Part shown: piece after piece, positions 17,706-24,908 of the stretch | How positions within the stretch are numbered: the first letter of the stretch is position 1 | Layout: each line of letters begins with the position of its first letter | Translations under genes and position numbers: made by a program | The notes under the pieces: generated by a model | Seen by the model: the letters and a program-made list of their open reading frames with translations, nothing else | Databases searched by the model: none | What the model was told of the DNA's origin: nothing | Source: JAXGTD01 sp040775095 | GTDB taxonomy: Bacteria > Pseudomonadota > Gammaproteobacteria > Chromatiales > Chromatiaceae | Assembly (NCBI GenBank): GCA_040775095.1 | Contig: JAXGTD010000037.1 | Location: 1 to 30,683, forward strand | Length of the DNA stretch: 30,683 nucleotides | Reading direction: 5' to 3'

Positions 17706-18117
17706 CCCGACACACCCCAGCGGGTCGCGCCCCCAACCGAGCGGGTGGCGCCTGTTTCAGCTCACGCTGCTCCTGGTGCTTTGGTACCAGCTCGCCGGGC
17801 TCGTCTTCTCCCGGGTACTCGGCATCTGGCCAAGCGGTTTCGAGCACGAGGGCTTTTTCATCGCCGCCGCCGCGCTCCCCTGGACACTGCTTGCGCTTGG
17901 CTTCTATGCGCCAACCGACGCGCCACTGGCGGCCGCCGTGCGCGACCTGCTGTTCTTCGCACTGATCGCGTTCGGCATCGCCATCAACGCGCTCGTCCTC
18001 TACGGTATGCTCGCGGCTACACTGCGAGCGGCAGCGCGGCGCCAACGTCCGCGCCAGGGTTGGGGACCACGAACCGGCGAACGACTACCGGAACAACCCC
18101 ACCGACATGGGAAATAG
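17683..18117 (+). CDS. Small membrane protein of unknown function, paralogue of the next gene
   Basis: 144 aa. The ATG at 17683 lies inside the last codons of uvrD (23-bp overlap), suggesting translational coupling; GTG 17659 is an alternative. After a basic, Pro-rich N-terminus come three hydrophobic segments (about 23-45, 56-73, 85-108), with PW-x2-LAL and RD-x2-F-x2-L-x-A-x-G-x3-N-x-L-x-L patterns, and a basic tail. It aligns without gaps to the next encoded protein from RLFQLTLLLVL onwards, with about 30% identity. No enzymatic motif. I do not recognise the family. Confidence 0.7.
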   Translation: MRGFRRPSPTHPSGSRPQPSGWRLFQLTLLLVLWYQLAGLVFSRVLGIWPSGFEHEGFFIAAAALPWTLLALGFYAPTDAPLAAAVRDLLFFALIAFGIAINALVLYGMLAATLRAAARRQRPRQGWGPRTGERLPEQPHRHGK

Positions 18118-18439
18118 ACCCCTGTTCGAGTGGACCCTGTTGTTCGTGCTCTGCCTGATGCTGGTCGAGCTTCTCTGGCGCAGAAGCGGCCTTCCCGCCC
18201 CCAATGCGCTGCAGTGGTCGGGAACGCTGCTGTCCATTGTATCGATACCTTGGTCCGTGCTTGCGCTCGAGCTCTTTCGCGCGACCACGTCGCCAATCAC
18301 ACGGGTTCTGCGCGACTTCGCGTTCATGCTCCTCATGGCCGCCGGGGTGTCGGTGAATGTCTTGTTGCTCCGGGCCGCGGTCACCTGGATCATTAGGCTG
18401 TTTCGCGGGACCCGTCGGCCGCGATCAGAAGAACAATGA
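18107..18439 (+). CDS. Small membrane protein of unknown function, paralogue of the preceding gene
   Basis: 110 aa with three hydrophobic segments (about 8-24, 37-53, 69-94) and a short basic tail (RLFRGTRRPRSEEQ). The ATG at 18107 overlaps the upstream gene by 11 bp and has no Shine-Dalgarno of its own, so it is probably translated by coupling. Shared with the upstream protein: LF-x2-TLL-x-VL, PW-x2-LAL, a conserved RD before the third hydrophobic segment, and a buried Asn (N in SVNVLLL). The pair looks like an old tandem duplication that now could form a heteromeric complex; that last point is inference. Confidence 0.7.
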   Translation: MGNRPLFEWTLLFVLCLMLVELLWRRSGLPAPNALQWSGTLLSIVSIPWSVLALELFRATTSPITRVLRDFAFMLLMAAGVSVNVLLLRAAVTWIIRLFRGTRRPRSEEQ

Positions 18440-18654
18440 GTGAAACATCTCCGATGCGGACCATGAAAGGCCCGCCATTCTCGACGACCCCTGGACCTTG
18501 AAAATGGCGCAATCCAGGCGTTGCGCGGCCCGGATTGTGCCGGCTGGTCTTGTCCATGGCTGGATCCGATCAGCGTTCCCACGGGGCAGCAGCGCCCTCG
18601 TCGACGACGATAACCCCGGGCCCGGCGCCCGCGACCACCCATGAGGAGCAGCCT

Positions 18655-19737
18655 ATGAAACGCAGAGCATTCATCACCGGCGCCAGCGCCGCCGGCCTGG
18701 CCCTGGGCGTCGGCATCGACACCGCGACGGCCCGCACCAAGGCCGAGCATGACTGGAAGATGGTCACCACCTGGCCAAAGAATTTCCCCGGCCTTGGTAC
18801 CGGGGCCAACAAGCTTGCCGAATTGATCGGCGAGATGAGCGGCGGGCGCATCCACGTCAAGGTCTACGGAGGCAATGAGCTGGTGCCACCATTCGAGGTG
18901 TTCGACGCGGTCTCGCGCGGCACCGCGGAGATGGGCCACGGCGCGGCCTACTACTGGAAGGGCAAGAGCGAGGCGGCGCAGTTCTTTTCCACCGTGCCCT
19001 TCGGGCTGACCGCCCAGGAAATGAACGGCTGGATGTACTACGGTGGAGGCCTCGAGCTATGGACCGAGCTCTATGCCCAGTTCGGCCTGGTGCCCGCCCC
19101 CGCGGGCAACACGGGCGTACAGATGGGTGGCTGGTTCAACCGGGAGATCAACTCGCTGGACGATCTCAAGGGCCTGAAGATGCGCATCCCGGGGCTGGGC
19201 GGCGAGGTCCTGCAACGCGCCGGCGGAACGCCGGTGAACCTGCCTGGCGGGGAGCTGTTCACGTCGCTGCAATCCGGCGCCATCGATGCGACAGAATGGG
19301 TCGGCCCTTACAACGATCTGGCCTTCGGCCTGTACAAGGCGGCGAAGTATTACTACTACCCGGGCTGGCACGAGCCCGGCACGACGCTGGAGGCGATGAT
19401 CAACAAGGAGAAATTCGACGCGCTGCCGGCCGACCTGCAGTCCATCGTCATGAACGCCTGCAAGGTGGTCAACCAGGACATGCTCGCCGAATACACGGCG
19501 CGCAATCCCGCCGCGTTGCAGGCGCTGCTCGACGAGCACCATGTGCAACTTCGCAAGTTTCCCGACGATGTGATCAGCACACTGCGCGAGCTGTCCAATG
19601 AGGTCGTCGCGGAGATCGCCGCCAAGGACGACTTTTCCAAGCGCACCTACGCCTCCTACCTGACGTTCCTGAAGCAGTCCAAGGCATGGAGTGCGGTGTC
19701 GGAGCTCGCCTATCTGCAGGCCCGGGATCAGGGCTGA
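18655..19737 (+). CDS. TRAP-type transporter periplasmic substrate-binding protein (DctP/TakP-like)
   Basis: 360 aa. Captures an organic or oxo acid in the periplasm for a TRAP transporter. ATG 18655 is preceded by GAGGAG at a spacing of 6 and opens with a twin-arginine-like leader (KRRAFITGASAAGLALG, cleavage near residue 27), so export may be by Tat. The mature part has the DctP-family blocks WKMVTTWPKNFPGLGTGANKL, VKVYGGNELVPPFEVFDAVS, GTAEMGHGAAYYWKGK, LKGLKMRIPGLGGE (R177, the carboxylate-binding arginine position) and GAIDATEWVGPYND (E214-W215). These resemble the 2-oxoacid-binding TakP subgroup. No dctQ or dctM membrane subunit is encoded nearby, so its partners must lie elsewhere. Its 3' end overlaps hemW. 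Confidence 0.92.
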   Translation: MKRRAFITGASAAGLALGVGIDTATARTKAEHDWKMVTTWPKNFPGLGTGANKLAELIGEMSGGRIHVKVYGGNELVPPFEVFDAVSRGTAEMGHGAAYYWKGKSEAAQFFSTVPFGLTAQEMNGWMYYGGGLELWTELYAQFGLVPAPAGNTGVQMGGWFNREINSLDDLKGLKMRIPGLGGEVLQRAGGTPVNLPGGELFTSLQSGAIDATEWVGPYNDLAFGLYKAAKYYYYPGWHEPGTTLEAMINKEKFDALPADLQSIVMNACKVVNQDMLAEYTARNPAALQALLDEHHVQLRKFPDDVISTLRELSNEVVAEIAAKDDFSKRTYASYLTFLKQSKAWSAVSELAYLQARDQG

Positions 19738-20951
19738 ACGACCAGCCCGACAACCAGGGTGAAGGCGGGGCTGGACGCCGCTTCGATGCGGGCCTGCCTC
19801 CGCTCGGGCTCTACGTGCACCTGCCCTGGTGCGTGCGCAAGTGCCCGTACTGCGATTTCAACTCCCATGCGGCGGGCGACGAAATCCCGGAGCACGCCTA
19901 CGTCGACGCCCTGCTCGCCGATCTGGACGGCGACCTGGAGCAGATCGGTTGCGGACGCAAGGTGCAAACGCTCTTCATCGGGGGCGGCACACCGAGCCTG
20001 TTCTCCGGCGAGGCGATCGCGCGACTGCTGCAAGGCATTCGGAATCGGGTCGACCTGGCCGGTGACACGGAGATCACGCTCGAGGCCAACCCCGGCACGG
20101 TCGACTCGGCCCGGTTCGCGGCCTACCGCGACGCCGGCGTCAATCGCCTGTCGATCGGGGTGCAATCGCTCTCGGCGGACCATTTGCAACGCCTGGGCCG
20201 CATCCACGACCCGGGCCAAGCCAGCGCCGCGGTCGGCACCGCCAGGGAGGCCGGCTTCGAGAACCTCAACCTGGACATGATGTACGCCCTGCCCGCGCAG
20301 TCGCTCTCCCAGGCGGAAGACGACCTGCGCCGACTGATCGATCTGAGACCGGCGCACATCTCCTACTATCAACTCACGCTGGAGCCCAATACCGCCTTCG
20401 CCCATGCCCCGCCGCCGCTCCCGGACGACGATCTGGCGGCCGACATCCACGAGCAGGGGATCGCCTTGCTGCAGTCGGCCGGCTATGGCCACTACGAGGT
20501 GTCCGGGCACGCAGGGGCCGGGCGGCGCTGCCGACACAATCTCAACTACTGGACCTTCGGCGACTACCTCGGCATCGGGGCCGGGGCGCACGGCAAGCTC
20601 ACCGACCCCGTGACCGGCGAGGTCCGCCGCGTCGCCAAGCAGCGCCAGCCGCGGCGCTACCTGCACAGTGCCGGATCCGACACGCGCGTGGGCAGCAGCC
20701 GATCGCTGAGCGACGCGGACCTGATCCTGGAGTTCGCGCTCAATGCCCTGCGCCTGCTCGACGGTGTCCCCACCAGCCTGTTCACCGAACGCACGGGACT
20801 ACCGGCGCATCGGATCGCCCCCGCGCTCGGCGCGGCCCGCGACGCCGGGCTGTTGGAGCCCGGTGAAGAACGCCTCCAGGCGAGCGCTCTTGGTCAGCGC
20901 TTCCTCAACGACCTGCTACACCATTTCGATGTCGAGGGACAGGGCAGCTGA
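19686..20951 (+). CDS. hemW: Radical SAM haem chaperone HemW
   Basis: 421 aa. HemW (formerly annotated as HemN-like oxygen-independent coproporphyrinogen oxidase) binds haem and inserts it into client haemoproteins. The radical-SAM cluster motif C-x3-C-x2-C is at C49, C53, C56 (CVRKCPYCDFNSH), followed by FIGGGTPSLF, EANPGT, RLSIGVQS, GFENLNLDMMYALPAQS, and the C-terminal RHNLNYW and GIGAGAHG blocks. It lacks the N-terminal extension of true HemN. The only ATG/GTG/TTG in frame before the core is ATG 19686, which lies 52 bp inside the TRAP gene; a CTG near 19734 would give a more usual length, so the start is uncertain. It is probably co-transcribed with the TRAP gene, without obvious functional link. 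Confidence 0.94.
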   Translation: MECGVGARLSAGPGSGLNDQPDNQGEGGAGRRFDAGLPPLGLYVHLPWCVRKCPYCDFNSHAAGDEIPEHAYVDALLADLDGDLEQIGCGRKVQTLFIGGGTPSLFSGEAIARLLQGIRNRVDLAGDTEITLEANPGTVDSARFAAYRDAGVNRLSIGVQSLSADHLQRLGRIHDPGQASAAVGTAREAGFENLNLDMMYALPAQSLSQAEDDLRRLIDLRPAHISYYQLTLEPNTAFAHAPPPLPDDDLAADIHEQGIALLQSAGYGHYEVSGHAGAGRRCRHNLNYWTFGDYLGIGAGAHGKLTDPVTGEVRRVAKQRQPRRYLHSAGSDTRVGSSRSLSDADLILEFALNALRLLDGVPTSLFTERTGLPAHRIAPALGAARDAGLLEPGEERLQASALGQRFLNDLLHHFDVEGQGS

Positions 20952-21238
20952 GCGCCGCGCGGACGCTGATCCGGTTCCGTCCCGGCGTTGGATCGGCTCG
21001 CGAGCCGAGAGCGGGCTCTCCGATTTGCTCGCTGTTCAGTCGCCTGGCCGACGCAATATGCCCGACGATCTGCCGCGCGGCCCCTGAACTGGCGTAATGC
21101 GCACGCAATCCGCTTTCCCCTATTCGGGCTGCAGACGTCACCGTATCGGCTTTTCTCGTGTTCCACGCGCTCACCGGATGGGTGAGAGGCTGCGCGGCGA
21201 TCACGTCGGATCCGCGTCAACCGATGTCTCGCCATCGC

Positions 21239-21272
21239 CCCCTGGCCGCAATGCCCGCGGTGCGGCCAGGGG
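21239..21272 (+). other. Perfect 12-bp stem-loop
   Basis: CCCCTGGCCGCA (21239-21250) pairs with TGCGGCCAGGGG (21261-21272) around the 10-nt loop ATGCCCGCGG. TTGCAGATTTCCC follows, without a continuous T run, so its role as a terminator is doubtful. Confidence 0.55.
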
Positions 21273-21301
21273 TTGCAGATTTCCCTGATTCTGGCATCAT
21301 C

Positions 21302-21328
21302 GAGTCGTATACGAACTGTCTACGACTC
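21302..21328. promoter_or_regulatory. Inverted repeat, candidate operator upstream of the ligase gene
   Basis: GAGTCGTA (21302-21309) and TACGACTC (21321-21328) form a perfect 8-bp inverted repeat with an 11-bp spacer, 75 bp before the ligase start. Such spacing puts the half-sites about two helical turns apart, suitable for a dimeric repressor or activator. A GTATAC inside it could belong to a -10 box. Confidence 0.35.
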
Positions 21329-21402
21329 AGCTCGCGCGGGCCGCGCAAGACCCTGCCCGCACCCCACGCGGACCGACGCGCGCGGCCGAAGGGAGACGCC
21401 TG

Positions 21403-22398
21403 ATGCCCAATCCATCCGCTCCTCGAATTCCTCGTCCAGGCTCCTCGAGACGGGCCTCGCGTGCAACGGCCGATCCGCTCGTCGCGCCGGGCGCGAGGAG
21501 CCTCGGGGAGATCCTGGTTCTACTCATCTGCGCGGGGAGCGCGGTCTCAACGGGCTACTCGGCCGATTTGCCGGGGAGCGCGCCCGTTTCAGTCGACATC
21601 GCGGGGAACGGCTCGGTCTCGCGCCCCGACCTGCTGCTGGCCAACATCTACACCCCTGGGATCGATGTAGTGGACTACTGGGTTAGCGAAAAGCTCGACG
21701 GCGTCCGCGCCTACTGGGACGGACAACGACTGATCTCACGCGGCGGCCATCCAATTCACGCGCCAGGCTGGTTCGTCGCGGGGTTCCCGCCGGTGCCCCT
21801 GGATGGAGAGCTCTGGATGGGGCGGGGCCAGTTCGATCGTACCTCGGGAGCCGTGCGCCAGGCCGTGCCCGACCAGGCCGCCTGGGGAGACATCCGCTAC
21901 ATGGTCTTCGAATTGCCCGGGGCGGACGGCACGTTCGGCCAGCGCCTTGGGACACTCGCACGCCTGGTCGCCGGCTCGACGAGCCCCTATCTGGCGGTCG
22001 TCGAGCAGGTCCGCGCAACGGATCACGCGTCGCTGATGTCTCGCCTGGACGCCGTCGTCGCCGCTGGCGGCGAGGGCCTGATGCTGCACCGCGACGCCTC
22101 GCCCTATCACGGCGCGCGCTCCGACGACCTGCTCAAGGTCAAACCCTATCTCGATGGGGAGGCCCGCGTGGTGGCGCTACTGCCAGGCAAGGGCCGTCTC
22201 GAAGGCATCCTCGGGGCCTTGCTCGTCGAAGAGCCAGATGGGACACGCTTCCGGGTGGGCACCGGGTTCACCGACGCGCAGCGCGCGGCACCGCCGCCGA
22301 TCGGGAGCGTGATCACCTTCAAGTATCACGGACGCACCGCCAACGGCGTGCCACGCTTCGCCAGCTTCCTGCGCACTCGGCAGCCGGCCGACGAGTGA
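21403..22398 (+). CDS. Exported ATP-dependent DNA ligase, LigE type
   Basis: 331 aa. Small ATP-dependent ligase that seals nicks, with a secretory leader typical of LigE enzymes of Proteobacteria (periplasmic; linked in other species to DNA uptake and biofilm). Nucleotidyltransferase motifs: I KLDGVR (K97 is the adenylation lysine), III PLDGELWMG (132-140), IV GGEGLMLHR (222-230), V LLKVKP (243-248); the C-terminal OB-fold contains FRVGTGFTD and the end VPRFASFLRTR. The hydrophobic leader is at about 34-54 (LGEILVLLICAGSAVSTGYSA), after an unusually long N-terminal stretch; GAAGGGAG (21387-21394) before ATG 21403 supports this start. It is single and convergent with the next gene. Confidence 0.9.
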   Translation: MPNPSAPRIPRPGSSRRASRATADPLVAPGARSLGEILVLLICAGSAVSTGYSADLPGSAPVSVDIAGNGSVSRPDLLLANIYTPGIDVVDYWVSEKLDGVRAYWDGQRLISRGGHPIHAPGWFVAGFPPVPLDGELWMGRGQFDRTSGAVRQAVPDQAAWGDIRYMVFELPGADGTFGQRLGTLARLVAGSTSPYLAVVEQVRATDHASLMSRLDAVVAAGGEGLMLHRDASPYHGARSDDLLKVKPYLDGEARVVALLPGKGRLEGILGALLVEEPDGTRFRVGTGFTDAQRAAPPPIGSVITFKYHGRTANGVPRFASFLRTRQPADE

Positions 22399-22485
22399 CG
22401 CCCGCTGGCCCGTCGCGGCTCACAACAAACGGGGCCCGGGGCCGGACGCAATGGACATCGCGCCGGCGCGGGGGTCAGGATGGGG

Positions 22486-22911
22486 TCAGAACTTGGTGAC
22501 GACGACGTTTACGCCATCCTCGACGCCAAGGTCGAAGGTGTTGCCGCTCAGGCGTGCAACAGTGCCGATACTCTCCACGACGAAGGCCGGGTCCGCCGCG
22601 GCATTGATGACCAGCCCATTGCTGTGGCCGTCCTGCACAACCAGCGTCGCGGCATCGGGCCGGCTGACGCTGATTCCTTCCGACGGCGACAGGACCGTCA
22701 AATCGGCATTGAGAAAGCGGATCGTCATCGCCGATGGATCGCGATTCGCTTCGACAAAGGCGTCCGCCGCGCTCAGGGCACCGCTGCGGACCTTCCCGGC
22801 CAGGACCTTCGCCGTCGCCCTCGCCTTCTCCGCCAGCTCCCTCGCCTTATCGCTCTCTGCGGCCTCGCGGATCGCGGCAATCGCCTTGTCGACCTGTTCC
22901 TTCCAACTCAT
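22486..22911 (-). CDS. Hypothetical protein with helical N-terminus and beta-rich C-terminus
   Basis: 141 aa, not recognised. ATG at 22911 was chosen because GAGGTAA lies six bases upstream; longer in-frame versions to 23004 lack such a site. Residues 1-55 form a charged amphipathic helix region rich in Ala, Glu and Lys (MSWKEQVDKAIAAIREAAES, then KARELAEKARATAKVLAGKV), resembling late-embryogenesis-like or apolipoprotein-like helices. Residues 60-141 are hydrophobic/beta (MTIRFLNADLTVLSPSEG, LVVQDGHSNGLVINAA, FDLGVEDGVNVVVTKF). No signal peptide. It is convergent with the ligase gene, 87 bp apart. Confidence 0.72.
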   Translation of the reverse strand: MSWKEQVDKAIAAIREAAESDKARELAEKARATAKVLAGKVRSGALSAADAFVEANRDPSAMTIRFLNADLTVLSPSEGISVSRPDAATLVVQDGHSNGLVINAAADPAFVVESIGTVARLSGNTFDLGVEDGVNVVVTKF

Positions 22912-23211
22912 CGCGGTTACCTCATGTGACAGCTGAAAAAGCTCGCCCCGCGGTTGCCTCGCGGGCGTCGCTCTCGTCTTTCCCCGGACAGACTCCGCCC
23001 GCAACTCAACCGGTGCGACTCCGGGACTCCTCCATGTTCAACGACCTTCGGTCGCTGGCAATGGCTGGCCTTCCATGGCCCGCCCGGAAAACGCGCTGGA
23101 TCAGCGCCTCCCGACTACAGGCCGATTGAGTATCCCCGGCCGGAAAGGTTCCCCGGCCGGAGGCCGGGCGACGCGAGGACAACCCTGCCCCCGCCCCGGC
23201 GTGCCAAACGC
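22912..23211. other. Intergenic region with repeated CCCCGGCCGGA
   Basis: 300 bp between two minus-strand genes; no gene seen. CCCCGGCCGGA occurs twice (23134-23144 and 23151-23161). Because CCGGCCGG is self-complementary, the two copies can pair as an 8-bp stem with a 9-nt loop about 50 bp after the cyclophilin stop; it could act as a terminator, but no T run follows on the minus strand. Confidence 0.45.
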
Positions 23212-23775
23212 CTAATTGAGCTCTCGGCACGCGTCGAGCGTGACCGGCACCCGCGGGGTTCCCCCCTGCGAGCCCTGGGCCTCGATCTCTTTGACCACGT
23301 CCATACCGCCGATCACCTTACCGAACACCACGTGCCTGCCGTTCAGCCAGGGGGTGGGTGCAACGGTGATGAAGAACTGTGAGCCGTTGGTGTTCGGCCC
23401 GGCGTTGGCCATCGACAGCAGGCCCGCGTCGGTGTGCTCGAGCTTGAAGTTCTCATCGGCAAACCTGTCACCGTAAATGGACTTTCCGCCAGTCCCGTTG
23501 CCGTTGGTAATGTCGCCGCCCTGGATCATGAATCCGGGGATGATCCGATGAAACGGACTCCCCGCGTAGTCCAGACCATCGCCCTTCTCGCCGGTGCAGA
23601 GGGCGCGAAAGTTTTCGGCCGTTTTCGGTACCGCGTCGGCGAACAGTTCCGCCTCGATGGTGCCGGCGGGCTTCCCGTCGATACTGACGTCGAAGGCGAC
23701 CTTGGGATTCGCGGCCAGAAGGGTGCCGCTGCAGCCAAGCAGGCAGGCGGCCAGTGCGATCTTTGCAAGACGCAT
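23212..23775 (-). CDS. Periplasmic peptidyl-prolyl cis-trans isomerase, cyclophilin type
   Basis: 187 aa. Catalyses cis-trans isomerisation of Xaa-Pro bonds during folding of exported proteins. A signal peptide (MRLAKIALAACLLGCSGTLLA) is followed by the mature domain from about residue 22. Cyclophilin motifs: FHRIIPGFMIQGGD with the catalytic Arg of FHR, GSQFFIT, and WLNGRHVVFGKVIGGMDVV. ATG 23775 has GAGGAG ten bases upstream; the in-frame sequence further upstream is unlikely coding. The leader contains L-L-G-C, but an Ala/Ser/Val/Thr at -2 is missing, so signal peptidase I cleavage at LLA-A is more likely than lipoprotein processing. It is larger than cytoplasmic PpiB and carries the NGNGTGGKSIYG insertion common in the eukaryote-like group. 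Confidence 0.93.
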   Translation of the reverse strand: MRLAKIALAACLLGCSGTLLAANPKVAFDVSIDGKPAGTIEAELFADAVPKTAENFRALCTGEKGDGLDYAGSPFHRIIPGFMIQGGDITNGNGTGGKSIYGDRFADENFKLEHTDAGLLSMANAGPNTNGSQFFITVAPTPWLNGRHVVFGKVIGGMDVVKEIEAQGSQGGTPRVPVTLDACRELN

Positions 23776-24105
23776 CGGTTCGTTGCTCCTCAGTGGTTTG
23801 GGTCGGTTTGGGATCGGTTCCGGAACGGGCGATTCTATACCCATCGCGCATGGGTATTTCGGTTTGCGAGGTGCGTCGACCGTACCCGAGAGCAAGGCGC
23901 AACGACGAGCGTAGCGCGGTCTATCGCGAGGAGTCGCAACGCCGCTTTCGGGTGCGAGGGGCGTGCATCGCAGCGGAGTGTCCATGTGTGATGGATATAT
24001 ACCGGCGGGCGTCGTGCGCGCCTGCCCCGATCGCCCGTCGTCCCTGTCTGTCCGCGGCCCGGCCGGTGGCGCCCACCGCGCCAATACCGTCCCGCCGGGG
24101 CCAGG
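23776..24105. other. Intergenic region upstream of the cyclophilin gene
   Basis: 330 bp between two minus-strand genes without a convincing gene. It holds the inverted repeat and -10-like sequence of the cyclophilin gene (23832-23857). The AT-rich TGTGATGGATATATAC around 23987-24002 stands out from the GC-rich surroundings but has no assigned role. Confidence 0.4.
23832..23857 (-). promoter_or_regulatory. Candidate -10 box overlapped by an inverted repeat (cyclophilin gene)
   Basis: On the minus strand TATAGAAT (23832-23839) fits a -10 box. It overlaps the perfect inverted repeat ATACCCAT-CGCGC-ATGGGTAT (23837-23857). A dimeric regulator bound there would cover the promoter. No good -35 is visible upstream, which would fit an activator-dependent promoter. 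Confidence 0.35.
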
Positions 24106-24729
24106 TCAGCGCTCGGCCGCTGGCTGGTCCGATGCCGGGAGGTCGGCAGGCGGCGGAAAGACACCGATCAGCGCATCCGGCACCTCGCCGCGGCCAGCCT
24201 GATACAGTGCCCCGGACTCCAACATGATCAGCGCCATGACCGTCAACAGCAGCGGCACCACGCCGATGCGCGCCCAGACCGCCGACCCCATATCCTGTGA
24301 GTCGAGCTTGTGGCGCTCCATCTGCTGCATTGCCGGCGGCAGATCGTGGATTCGACGCTCGAGCTCCGCCTCATCTCCATGGCCGCCGAAAAAGGCCAGG
24401 CTGACCACGGCAGCGCTAACCAGATAGGCGGCCAGCAGCACCCGATAACGCCGCCCCGAGAGCTTCCAATGAGCGGCCACGAACCAGGGCTCGGAGGCAG
24501 GTGCCCACGCCGCGCGCACCCAGGTAAACCCGATTGCCAGCAACGACAACGACAGGGGCACCGCGACGCCGATCCATTTGTAGGCCGCGATCAGCGAGTC
24601 CGGCTGCGCCATGGATCCGGCCAACAACGCGATCCCAATCGGCAGGTTGAACAGCAGCAGGGTGACCATCGCCAGCTCATGCGGGCTCTTCGCCCGGCGT
24701 CGCTGGCCTTCGTCGATGGCATAGAACAT
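24106..24729 (-). CDS. Conserved-looking integral membrane protein of unknown function
   Basis: 207 aa with four predicted membrane helices (about 20-41, 50-72, 96-116, 152-174). A charged periplasmic or cytoplasmic loop lies between helices 3 and 4 (GDEAELERRIHDLPPAMQQMERHKLDSQDMG) and the C-terminus is Pro/Ala-rich. ATG 24729 is preceded by GGAGG at a spacing of 7. No catalytic or binding motif is recognised. It is divergent from the DUF853 gene across 179 bp. Confidence 0.75.
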   Translation of the reverse strand: MFYAIDEGQRRRAKSPHELAMVTLLLFNLPIGIALLAGSMAQPDSLIAAYKWIGVAVPLSLSLLAIGFTWVRAAWAPASEPWFVAAHWKLSGRRYRVLLAAYLVSAAVVSLAFFGGHGDEAELERRIHDLPPAMQQMERHKLDSQDMGSAVWARIGVVPLLLTVMALIMLESGALYQAGRGEVPDALIGVFPPPADLPASDQPAAER

Positions 24730-24908
24730 AACGCGGCCTCCGGATATCGGCGGGTTCGGCGCGGCGATTGTCGTTGACCTCGCGCAACGTTGGCAACCGC
24801 GGTGTTCGGAGCTAGGCTTGCCGGCGCCGGGGCGCGGCAACATACTTCGACGCAACGCCCCGCGATCCGATGCGCAACGATCGGGCCTATCACGACAGGA
24901 AGCATCCC

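Larger units (their letters stand above)
20952..21402. other. Intergenic region rich in inverted repeats, upstream of ligE-type gene
   Basis: 451 bp with no credible gene but with five inverted repeats: a 16-bp palindrome TCGGCTCG/CGAGCCGA (20993-21008); GAGAGC-GG-GCTCTC (21007-21020), possibly a hemW terminator (ATTTG follows); CTCACC-5-GGTGAG (21170-21186); a perfect 12-bp stem at 21239-21272; and GAGTCGTA-11-TACGACTC (21302-21328). Confidence 0.6.

Noticed and set aside
23713..23775. Lipoprotein signal in the cyclophilin
   Set aside because: C15 is preceded by L-L-G, which departs from the lipobox at -2, and a good signal peptidase I site follows.
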